Part shown: positions 1 through 6,026 of the stretch, in pieces
Layout: each line of letters starts with the position of its first letter
How positions within the stretch are numbered: position 1 is the first letter of the stretch
Assembly (NCBI GenBank): GCA_964464035.1
Contig: CAYXEN010000090.1
Span: 1-7,969, forward strand
Direction: 5' to 3'
Length of the DNA stretch: 7,969 nucleotides
Source: CAYXEN01 sp964464035
Lineage (GTDB): Bacteria; Krumholzibacteriota; Krumholzibacteriia; WVZY01
The notes under the pieces: generated by a model
The model's database searches: none
Told to the model about the DNA's origin: nothing
The model's input: only the letters and a program-made list of their open reading frames with translations
Made by a program: the position numbers and the translations under genes

Positions 1-551
1 AAAGAGGATCGCGGTGGAGGCGATGCCGGCGGGGATCGATCAGGGCGCCCGAGGCTGGATTCACACTCGTTGAGCTGGTGCTCGTGATCGTAATCCTGGG
101 CCTGGTTTCCGGGATTTTTGCAAGGGCCTTCGAGGAAGGCAACCGGATGTTTCAGACGGTGGACTCACGAAAGGAGCTCACGCAGGAGGGAAGGATGGGA
201 CTCATGAGAATGGTGCGGGAGATCAGGCAGGTCAGATCCACGAGCGACGTGCTTACGGCCGACGCCGAGACGTTCTCGTTCTATGGGATAAACGACAGCC
301 TTTACACAATCCAGTTCTCGGGCACTCCGGGCGGAGACGTGACTCTGAGAAGGGGCTCCGTAACGCAGAAACTCCTCGGTGAAGTCGATTCGCTGGCGTT
401 CAGTTATTACAAATCCGATGGAACCGCGGCTGCGCCGCTGGTAAACCCGAACGCCACGGACATATTCCGAGTGCGCGTTTTCCTGCGCCTGGCGAGAAGC
501 GGCTTCAAGGTCTCGCTTCAGACGAGCACTTTTCTCAGGAACCTCCAATGA
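1..551 (+). CDS. PilW/GspJ-like minor prepilin, 5'-truncated
   Basis: Minor pilin (pseudopilin) that would insert in the inner membrane and join the tip of a type IV filament. The reading frame (codons from position 3) is open to the left edge and has no ATG, GTG or TTG before the conserved region, so the true start lies upstream of the window. A GTG at 78 sits inside the hydrophobic helix and would remove the processing site, so it is not the start. The visible leader is arginine-rich and runs into GFTLVELVLVIVILGL, a class III signal: cleavage is expected after the Gly at 57-59, with Glu at mature position 5. The mature part is about 163 residues. A helical stretch with QEGRMGLMRMVREIRQ, then SLAFSYYKSDG and a C-terminal VRVFLRLARSG strand, match the PilW/GspJ pattern of conserved helix and late beta strands. 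The next gene starts 7 bases on. GspH/FimT type is a less likely alternative because of the late YYKSDG motif. Confidence 0.85.
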   Translation, partial: RGSRWRRCRRGSIRAPEAGFTLVELVLVIVILGLVSGIFARAFEEGNRMFQTVDSRKELTQEGRMGLMRMVREIRQVRSTSDVLTADAETFSFYGINDSLYTIQFSGTPGGDVTLRRGSVTQKLLGEVDSLAFSYYKSDGTAAAPLVNPNATDIFRVRVFLRLARSGFKVSLQTSTFLRNLQ

Positions 552-558
552 AGGCGGT

Positions 559-1017
559 ATGGCGGCCATGAGTGTTGTTGCAGTGGTTCTCGATAAAGCC
601 CGGGCCGGGAAGCTCCCGGCAACGCTTCGCCGCGCGATGATCGCTCCCGCGGCGGCGGATGAGAGCGGATCGGCCCTCGTGATCGCGCTGATGGCTTTTC
701 TCGTCCTCTCCGCCGTGGGATTGATGGTGTCTATCACCGTTTCCGAGGATTTCAACATCGCGCGGAACCAGGTCGAGGTCACCCAATGCTTGTACATAGC
801 CGAAGGCGGTTTGGATTTCGCGATCTCCGAGTTGTCGGCCCAACCTTCCTGGAGCGGGCTGCCCTACCCGGGCAGGACCCTGGGAGCCGGATATTTCGTC
901 GTGTATCTCTCCGATTCGACTTCCGATGGGCTTCCACTGCCGTCGGGACAGAAGAGAATAAACGTTAAAGCCAAGATAGGATCAACCGAAAGAGAAATCG
1001 AGGCCATAGTGCAATGA
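559..1017 (+). CDS. PilX-like minor pilin / pilus assembly protein
   Basis: Predicted minor pilin of the PilX N-terminal family (152 residues), inner-membrane inserted through a single N-terminal helix. After a leader of about 36 residues comes ESGSALVIALMAFLVLSAVG (35-54), followed by a helix ending in YIAEGGLDFAISEL, the AExGL-type motif typical of PilX_N proteins. The usual Glu at mature position 5 is absent: the residues after Gly37 are S-A-L-V-I. Such loss is known in PilX-type and GspK-type subunits. Residues 94-152 are a short beta-rich tail with no recognised fold. The start at 559 is preceded by AAGG at 551-554. ATGs at 568 and 637 are alternatives; 637 would give a shorter leader but has no visible ribosome site. 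The stop overlaps the next gene by 4 bases (ATGA), implying translational coupling. PilX subunits promote assembly or adhesion in known pili; the exact role here is inferred. Confidence 0.78.
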   Translation: MAAMSVVAVVLDKARAGKLPATLRRAMIAPAAADESGSALVIALMAFLVLSAVGLMVSITVSEDFNIARNQVEVTQCLYIAEGGLDFAISELSAQPSWSGLPYPGRTLGAGYFVVYLSDSTSDGLPLPSGQKRINVKAKIGSTEREIEAIVQ

Positions 1018-2729
1018 TTCGACAATTGAATAGGAACAAGGAAAATATTTCCCGTTTCTCCAACCTCCTGCACGTGAGGGTGAGGCCGGAGCGGCTTGTC
1101 GGGCTGGACATCGGTGCATCCGAGATCAAACTGGTCGTGCTTGGGAAGGTGCGCGGCCGGATCAGTCTCGAAGCCTACTGCGCGGACACCGTGGAGATCG
1201 AGGAGGTTTCCAACCCCGGCGAGCCGCTCCTGCGTCTCAGGCGATCGCTGCGCTCCATGGTCAAGCGGTACCATCTCCAGGGTGAAAAGGCCGTCGCCGT
1301 ATTTCCCAACGAGGATTTCACTTCCAAGATGGTGATCCTTCCCAAGATGCCCGCGAGAGAACTCAAGCAGGCCATCGTGTTCGAAGCCAAGAAGTTCTCC
1401 AGCATCCCCGCGGACGACGCTTTCATCGACTACATCCGCATAAACGAATTCGAGCAGGAAGGGGCCAGGTACGTGAGTTGCCTGATCGTCGCCGCGGCGC
1501 GCCAGCAGGTCAGGAACCTCACCAGGCTCATATCCGATGCCGGATTGAAGCCGATCGGTTTCACTATTCCCCTGCTTGCTCTAAAGAGCGTGGTCGAAAG
1601 AGTGATAGATCGGAACACCGAGCCGATGGTGGCGCTGATCGATGTTGGAGATAAAGAGACGAGTTTTTCGTTGCTCAAGGACGGTGCTCTCGAGTTCAAC
1701 CGCGAGATATCGGCGAGCATTGGAGCCCTGCGCGAGAGTTTGAGAACCGTAGTGGTCTCCGGCGACAGGACGGTCGACCTGGATGAAGCCGGCACGGAGA
1801 AGATACTGGATCGCTACGGGGTGCTGGACGAGTTGAGCGCTGAAGGGGAGACGGAAGACGGCATACCGTTGAGCAGGATTGCGATAATGCAGCGTCCCGT
1901 GCTGGAAAAGATGCTCATCGAGATCGAGAGATCTCTCGATTTCTGCCAGGAACAATTCGGGATAGCGGCGCCGGACAAACTTTACATATGCGGTCCCGGC
2001 ACGAGGTTGAAGAATCTCCGTGATTATCTCGGCTCACGTCTCCACATGGAGGTGGACAATCTCTTTCCCATATCGGCGGTGGATGACGCTACCGAAGAAG
2101 ACTCCCGTCGCTTCGGCGCGATGGACTTGGGTGAAGCACTTGGGTGTGCGCTGTGCTTGGCGAACGGCGAGGATATTTTCAGCGCGTGCCTCGCCGACGG
2201 AACCGGCAGGTACGTGAGGCCCGTTTTGAATGGACTCGCCGTGGCCATGCTCGTGTTCTCGTTCGGCTCATTCACGTGGGGCAGGGTCGAAGGGAGGCGC
2301 TTGGATGCGAGGATAAAGGGGAGCGAGGCCAGGCTGGCCGAACTCCGAGCCTTCGAGGAAAGTCACAGGAGCGAGGCGGAAGTGATTCGGCTCCGCAGGT
2401 TCAAGAGGGAGATGCTGCTGAGCCTCATAGGGCCCGATTTCCCTTGCGGGGAAATCCTCAAGGATTTGAGCCGGCGGCTGGACGAGAACGTACAGCTCAC
2501 GGAACTCAAGCTCGTGCCTGTGAAAATGGACGAGGAGGGAACGGTCGATTACCGGATGTATTTCCACGGGCTGCTTTCGTTGGAGCAGAAGAGGCTGGAA
2601 GTAACGCTGTCCGGCATGCTGGCGGAGCTCGGCAAATCACCGTTTTTCGAAGACGTGAGGCTGGAAGACGTTCAGGTGGTTCAACCGGGTGTAGCGCGCG
2701 TCGCTTTCAACTGCAGGCTGATAGGGTGA
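1014..2729 (+). CDS. PilM-PilN fusion (GspL-like) pilus inner-membrane assembly protein
   Basis: Inner-membrane platform component of 571 residues that joins two proteins usually encoded separately. Residues 29-385 are a PilM actin-like ATP-binding domain: phosphate-1 loop GLDIGASEIKLVVL (30-43), phosphate-2 region ALIDVGDKETSFSLL (207-221), adenosine-type loop YICGPGTRLKNL (324-335), and GEALGCALCLA (373-383) in the place of the usual closing helix. Residues 403-422 form one transmembrane helix, followed by a charged, probably coiled-coil stretch (423-465) and a PilN-type ferredoxin-like domain (about 475-571), with CGEILKDLSRRLDENVQLTE and later KSPFFEDVRL. In separate systems, PilN uses an N-terminal INLLP-like peptide to dock on PilM. 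No such peptide is visible at the junction, as expected if the domains are covalently joined. GspL of type II secretion has the same overall plan. The start overlaps the upstream stop by 4 bases; GAGG at 1000-1003 could serve as the ribosome site. The next gene begins 7 bases after the stop. Confidence 0.9.
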   Translation: MIRQLNRNKENISRFSNLLHVRVRPERLVGLDIGASEIKLVVLGKVRGRISLEAYCADTVEIEEVSNPGEPLLRLRRSLRSMVKRYHLQGEKAVAVFPNEDFTSKMVILPKMPARELKQAIVFEAKKFSSIPADDAFIDYIRINEFEQEGARYVSCLIVAAARQQVRNLTRLISDAGLKPIGFTIPLLALKSVVERVIDRNTEPMVALIDVGDKETSFSLLKDGALEFNREISASIGALRESLRTVVVSGDRTVDLDEAGTEKILDRYGVLDELSAEGETEDGIPLSRIAIMQRPVLEKMLIEIERSLDFCQEQFGIAAPDKLYICGPGTRLKNLRDYLGSRLHMEVDNLFPISAVDDATEEDSRRFGAMDLGEALGCALCLANGEDIFSACLADGTGRYVRPVLNGLAVAMLVFSFGSFTWGRVEGRRLDARIKGSEARLAELRAFEESHRSEAEVIRLRRFKREMLLSLIGPDFPCGEILKDLSRRLDENVQLTELKLVPVKMDEEGTVDYRMYFHGLLSLEQKRLEVTLSGMLAELGKSPFFEDVRLEDVQVVQPGVARVAFNCRLIG

Positions 2730-2736
2730 AGAGACA

Positions 2737-3291
2737 ATGAAATCACCCGGGATCGATTTGAAGAGATGTTCGCAATCGATAGTGATTCTCGTTCTGGCCG
2801 CCGTGTTCTTCTTCGTCGCGGCGTTGCCGCAGGCGAGGGATCTGAGCAAGGAAAGGAAGAAGCTGAAGGCGATGCAGGCGGAAATAGCTTCGCATACCGA
2901 AGAGATGAGGAAAATGGAAGACTTGCTTGCGACGGCGGAATCGCAGAAGGAGTTCGTGATAGGCGACGAGGACGAGATATTGCCCGAGCTGCTCAAGCTG
3001 CTCGCCAGGGAAGGGGAGAGGCATCGCGTGCGGATCATTTCTATGAAACCCGGCGACGTCGAACGCAACGTGGTCAACAGTGAAGGAATCAACATGATAT
3101 CCACCAAGCTGAGGATAGAGGTCAAGGCGCGCGGGGGATTCGTGAACATTGGGGAATACCTGAAAGCGCTCGAGGAGATGCCGATCCTGGTAGCGGTGAG
3201 AACGATGCGCATCGCCAAGGAGCAGGAAGGGTCACGCATGCTCGACGCCGATCTCGTTATAGAAACCTATGCCCTGAGTGATGAGAATTAG
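2737..3291 (+). CDS. pilO: PilO-like type IV pilus inner-membrane protein
   Basis: Bitopic inner-membrane protein of 184 residues, predicted to pair with the PilN part of the upstream fusion in the periplasm. The order is a short basic cytoplasmic tail (1-12), one transmembrane helix (about 13-30), a charged coiled coil (about 34-68) and a ferredoxin-like domain (about 80-184). The last includes ILPELLKLLAREGERHRVRI and FVNIGEYLKALEEMPILVAV, matching the PilO pattern in which a helix precedes a late beta strand. The length is close to that of usual PilO proteins. GspM is the type II secretion counterpart and cannot be ruled out on sequence alone. The start has GGTGAAGAG just upstream, overlapping the end of the preceding gene. 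The stop lies 11 bases inside the next gene. Confidence 0.85.
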   Translation: MKSPGIDLKRCSQSIVILVLAAVFFFVAALPQARDLSKERKKLKAMQAEIASHTEEMRKMEDLLATAESQKEFVIGDEDEILPELLKLLAREGERHRVRIISMKPGDVERNVVNSEGINMISTKLRIEVKARGGFVNIGEYLKALEEMPILVAVRTMRIAKEQEGSRMLDADLVIETYALSDEN

Positions 3292-3769
3292 GAAACCCAA
3301 GAAACGCGAGGTGATGCTTCTGGGCGTCCTGGTGCTTTCGATCGCTTACACGGCGATGTTGGATTCGAAAGCCAAGAGGGTCAAGGCGGCGAATCGAAAG
3401 CTGCGCGAGGAGAGCCGGGCGGCCCAACAAGCGGCGACGGCGTTGCCCATCGCTCCCGCCGGAAAAAGGGCAAATGCAGCACAGAAGTGGGTTTCCGGAG
3501 GATGGGGGATGGATCCTTTCAACAAGCCGTTCACCCGCTTCCTGGATGATCATGATCCACGGGGATCCGCCGGGAACGCGAACGAAACGCGGGATCTCGA
3601 ACTGAGCGGCGTGATCACGACGCCCCGGGGAGCGGCTGCCTTGATAAACGGGGTGGTCTGCTGCGAGGGTGACGAGGTGGAGGGTTTCATCGTCGAGAGG
3701 ATCGAGAAGGGCAGAGTCCAACTGAGGAGAAAGAATGGAAACGAGAAGGCACTCCTGGAATTGCATTAG
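3281..3769 (+). CDS. PilP/GspC-like alignment protein with a membrane anchor
   Basis: Predicted periplasmic connector between the inner-membrane complex and the secretin (162 residues). A basic N-terminus (MRIRKPKKRE) leads into one hydrophobic helix (about 11-27), then a charged, Ala- and Gln-rich linker, WGMDPFNKPF (75-84, the DPF motif often seen ahead of PilP domains) and a small beta domain (about 106-162). This contains LELSGVITTPRGAAALINGV and a following GDEVEG turn, the pattern shared by PilP and the GspC homology region. No lipobox is present, although typical PilP is a lipoprotein, so the anchoring is GspC-like. ATG at 3281 was chosen; a GTG at 3278 would add one residue. The start overlaps the PilO-like gene by 11 bases, and the end overlaps the secretin gene by 35 bases. 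The position between PilO-like and secretin genes strongly supports the role. Confidence 0.8.
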   Translation: MRIRKPKKREVMLLGVLVLSIAYTAMLDSKAKRVKAANRKLREESRAAQQAATALPIAPAGKRANAAQKWVSGGWGMDPFNKPFTRFLDDHDPRGSAGNANETRDLELSGVITTPRGAAALINGVVCCEGDEVEGFIVERIEKGRVQLRRKNGNEKALLELH

Positions 3770-5087
3770 TCGAAGCTTCGTGTTGGCGCTCGTCTTGATT
3801 CTCGTTTCGAAGGTCGCCGCGGCCGGATCCGCCGACGCTCATGCCTTGCAGGGCAACAAGGTCACTATCGAACTCCGGGGCGCCGAGCTCAAGGATGCAC
3901 TCAATCTTCTTTCCAAGCAGAGCGGCATCGGCATAGTCGTGAGCGGCGACGTGGAGGGAACCGTCACGGCGAACCTCAACGGCATCCCCTTCGAAAAGGC
4001 GCTGGAGATAATTCTCAACTCCACCGGCTACGGATACAGTTGGGAGCATGGGGCCGTCGTAGTGAACCCAAGACGTGTCGTCACCAAGGTCGTAAAAGTT
4101 CACTACGTCGATGCACGCAAGATAGCCGCTTCCCTGGAGCGCTTCCTGTCCGCCGAGGGGTCCATCAAGGCGGTCGTCGAGGATCCGACCGAGGGCGTTT
4201 CCGGGACCGGCTTCAGCAGCAAGCTGATAATAAAAGAGAGGGAAGACAACATGGCGGATCTCCTGGACCTGGTCGATCAACTGGATGCGAAGCCATTGCA
4301 AGTTCACATCGAGGCCAAGATCATCGAAACCACGCTCGGCGAAGACGAAAAGCTCGGCATACGTTGGAACGTGTCGGGTTCGGTGACCGGAGCGGTTGTC
4401 CCCACCACTTTTCCTTTTCCCAAGGAAACGTCCGATGATACGAGATTCTCACCCACGCCCGACCCCGGGGATCAAAGGTTGTATATAAAAGCGCCGTTTC
4501 CGGAGGGTGAGCTGTTTCCGTACGCCAGCCCCGAAGATTTCGTTTTCGGCAAGGTGTCGGCGGGAGAGTTCTCAATGCTGCTGCAGATGCTGGCTGAAAG
4601 GCGCAACACCAATCTCATCTCGTCACCGAGCATAACCACGCTCGACAACAAGCCCGCCGAGATACTGATCGGCAGGCAGATACCGGTGGCACTCTACGAG
4701 CGCCAGAAGGAAACCGGGATCATGGAAATCATAGGTTACGATCAACAAAGCGTCGGCGTGAACTTGTGGGTTACGCCTCACGTGGGCGAAGACAGCCTGA
4801 TCACCCTGGACATAAGACCGGAGACGAGCAACATCGTTGAGTTCATAGGACAATACAACGAAAGACCGGTGACTTCGACGCGCGTGGCGAGGACGCAGGT
4901 CATGGTGCGGAGCAACGAGACGGTCGTCATCGGCGGGCTCATAAGAGAGATCGAGAGGAAGACGGACAGCAGGGTCCCGATCCTCGCCGACATCCCGATC
5001 CTGGGGCGGCTCTTCCGGCACAAGAGCAGGGAAAAGGCGAAGGTGGATCTCCTTGTTTTCATAACCCCAAGAATAATAGGCGATTAG
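3735..5087 (+). CDS. pilQ: Secretin (PilQ/GspD family), short form
   Basis: Outer-membrane channel through which the filament would exit (450 residues). It has a signal peptide (about 1-30, hydrophobic SFVLALVLILVSKVAAA), an N0/STN-like domain (about 42-112), one N1 KH-like domain (about 116-190, with VVKVHYVDARKIAASLE and DLLDLVDQLD), then the secretin barrel domain (about 191-450). Recognisable secretin motifs are VHIEAKIIETTLGEDEKLGI, NTNLISSPSITTLDN (291-305), the GRQIPV turn, and the C-terminal VVIGGLIRE with VPILADIPILGRLF (414-427) and LLVFITPRII. It lacks the AMIN domains of typical PilQ and the extra N domains of GspD, so it is much shorter than either. A proline-rich stretch (about 222-266) lies before the first gate-region strands. 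The start is supported by GAGGAG at 3724-3729, five bases upstream, inside the end of the previous gene. Confidence 0.92.
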   Translation: METRRHSWNCISRSFVLALVLILVSKVAAAGSADAHALQGNKVTIELRGAELKDALNLLSKQSGIGIVVSGDVEGTVTANLNGIPFEKALEIILNSTGYGYSWEHGAVVVNPRRVVTKVVKVHYVDARKIAASLERFLSAEGSIKAVVEDPTEGVSGTGFSSKLIIKEREDNMADLLDLVDQLDAKPLQVHIEAKIIETTLGEDEKLGIRWNVSGSVTGAVVPTTFPFPKETSDDTRFSPTPDPGDQRLYIKAPFPEGELFPYASPEDFVFGKVSAGEFSMLLQMLAERRNTNLISSPSITTLDNKPAEILIGRQIPVALYERQKETGIMEIIGYDQQSVGVNLWVTPHVGEDSLITLDIRPETSNIVEFIGQYNERPVTSTRVARTQVMVRSNETVVIGGLIREIERKTDSRVPILADIPILGRLFRHKSREKAKVDLLVFITPRIIGD

Positions 5088-5173
5088 TCCGGGAGGAAGC
5101 ACGGGAAAGCACTAAAGTTTCTTTTCGTTCGGCCGAAGTATAGTAGGAAGAAATCCAAAGAAAGGAAACGCTC
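5088..5173 (+). promoter_or_regulatory. Intergenic region with palindrome, direct repeat and weak -10-like box
   Basis: This is the largest non-coding gap in the window. It holds two copies of AAGCAC whose starts are 10 bases apart (5097-5102 and 5107-5112), a perfect 10-base palindrome TTCGGCCGAA (5128-5137), and TATAGT (5139-5144), which matches five of six bases of a sigma-70 -10 box. No convincing -35 box is present at the right distance. A ribosome-binding AGGA at 5163-5166 belongs to the next gene. No hairpin followed by a T-run is visible, so there is no clear terminator after the secretin. An internal promoter for the receiver-pilin pair is possible but only weakly supported. Confidence 0.3.
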
Positions 5174-5566
5174 ATGCCCAAGAAGATTCTCGTCGTCGAT
5201 GACGAGGTTTACATCGCGAAGATCGTCAAGTTCACGCTTGAGCATGAAAATTTCGAGGTACTGGTGGCGCATGACGGCAAGGAAGGCCTGCGTCTGGCCA
5301 GGGAGGAGAAGCCGGACCTGATCATACTCGATCTCATGCTGCCGAATATCGACGGTTACAGGATATGCAGGTTGCTGAAATTCGACGAGAAGTATCGTCA
5401 TATTCCGGTGATTCTGCTCTCGGCGAGAACGACCAAGCAAGACATGGAGCTTGGAAACCAAGTCGGCGCGAATGCTTTCATGAAGAAACCCTTCGACCCC
5501 GAGGCTCTCGTGGCGAAGATAAAGGAACTTCTCGGTACGAGCGTCGATGCGACTTCCCAAACCTGA
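5174..5566 (+). CDS. Stand-alone response regulator receiver (CheY-like)
   Basis: Cytoplasmic phospho-receiver domain of 130 residues with no output domain, comparable in length to CheY, PilG or PilH. The active site is complete: acidic pair Asp9-Asp10 in KILVVDDE, phospho-accepting Asp53 in IILDLMLPNIDGY, Ser83 in VILLSAR as the switch Thr/Ser, and Lys105 in MKKPFDPEALV. The last helix ends near residue 121, followed by a short polar tail, so no DNA-binding or enzymatic output is fused. It would signal by binding a partner, plausibly part of the pilus machine or its motor, but no cognate histidine kinase lies in the window. The start is supported by AGGA seven bases upstream. The pilin start is 15 bases after the stop, so the two are probably co-transcribed. 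Confidence 0.92.
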   Translation: MPKKILVVDDEVYIAKIVKFTLEHENFEVLVAHDGKEGLRLAREEKPDLIILDLMLPNIDGYRICRLLKFDEKYRHIPVILLSARTTKQDMELGNQVGANAFMKKPFDPEALVAKIKELLGTSVDATSQT

Positions 5567-5568
5567 TG

Positions 5569-5576
5569 AAAGGAGG
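5569..5576 (+). promoter_or_regulatory. Strong Shine-Dalgarno for the pilin gene
   Basis: AAAGGAGG is a near-perfect match to the anti-Shine-Dalgarno complement, five bases before the pilin ATG at 5582. It is the strongest ribosome site seen in the window. This suits a structural subunit needed in many copies despite close linkage to a regulator gene. Confidence 0.8.
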
Positions 5577-5581
5577 ATCTC

Positions 5582-5959
5582 ATGAGATTTTTCCGTGAGA
5601 CTCGCGGATTCACGTTGATCGAACTGGTCATCGTGATCGTTATTCTCGGTATTCTCTCGGCCGTCGCCATACCCAAGTACGTGGACATGCAGACGCAGGC
5701 GAGAGAAGCGGCTATCAGGGGGGCGCTCGGGAATATCCGTGCCGCGATAGCCATAAAATACGCCCAGAACGCCATGAACGGGAGCGCCGCCTTCCCGTCC
5801 ACCCTGAGCGGCAGCCTCTTTGCTGATGGCAACGTTCCCGAGGAACCCATAACCCCGAGCCGCAATGTCGTGAGTACCTACAACGGCAACGGGGGTTGGG
5901 TGTACAACTCTTCCACGGGAGTTGTGTATTGCAACCTTGCCGGCTATTCCACTTACTGA
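5582..5959 (+). CDS. Type IV pilin (short, probably major subunit)
   Basis: Prepilin of 125 residues, mature form about 116. The leader MRFFRETRG is short and basic, and cleavage by the prepilin peptidase is expected between Gly9 and Phe10. The mature N-terminus FTLIELVIVIVILGILSAVA has Glu at position 5 and Pro at mature position 22 (Pro31), the classic membrane and filament-core helix. The helix continues to about residue 65, followed by a small C-terminal domain rich in Ser, Thr, Gly and Asn (66-125), with VPEEPITP (85-92) and a closing aromatic VYCNLAGYSTY. Only one cysteine (117) exists, so the disulfide loop of many type IVa pilins is absent. The strong ribosome site and short leader suggest the main subunit, unlike the minor subunits at the left of the window. 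A GspG-like or MSHA-like pilin is an alternative label. Confidence 0.88.
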   Translation: MRFFRETRGFTLIELVIVIVILGILSAVAIPKYVDMQTQAREAAIRGALGNIRAAIAIKYAQNAMNGSAAFPSTLSGSLFADGNVPEEPITPSRNVVSTYNGNGGWVYNSSTGVVYCNLAGYSTY

Positions 5960-5976
5960 GGCGAGTCGGACGGCGG

Positions 5977-6004
5977 GCCGGGAGAAGTATTAACGAAGCC
6001 CGGC
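5977..6004 (+). other. Possible hairpin between pilin and DUF2723 genes
   Basis: GCCGGG (5977-5982) and CCCGGC (5999-6004) can pair into a 6-bp GC stem with a 16-base loop in the 67-base gap after the pilin stop. There is no T-run after it, so it is not a standard intrinsic terminator. It could protect the pilin mRNA 3' end or lower readthrough into the next gene. The stem is short and could be chance in GC-rich DNA. Confidence 0.25.
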
Positions 6005-6026
6005 ATGTGGAAAAGGGGAGCGAAAC

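Noticed and set aside
2..73. Reading frame ending in TGA at 71-73 that could be the tail of an upstream gene overlapping the first prepilin leader
   Set aside because: Only 23 codons are visible with no recognisable motif, and another frame (ending at 87) is equally open. The identity of the upstream gene cannot be supported.
165..797. Minus-strand open frame of 210 codons
   Set aside because: It lies antisense to two convincing pilin-like genes, has Arg/Ser-rich composition typical of a shadow frame in GC-rich DNA, and shows no motif.
2144..2740. Plus-strand open frame of 198 codons inside the PilM-PilN fusion gene
   Set aside because: It is an out-of-frame reading of a coding region with strong PilN-type signal, and its product is Arg/Gly-rich and motif-free.
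5450..5462. CTTGG-AAA-CCAAG inverted repeat
   Set aside because: It lies in the conserved coding region of the receiver gene, with a 5-bp stem and no T-run. It is consistent with chance.
5566..5598. Ten-codon mini-ORF (ATG overlapping the receiver stop) running into the pilin start
   Set aside because: It has no ribosome site of its own and overlaps the pilin Shine-Dalgarno. It is most likely incidental.
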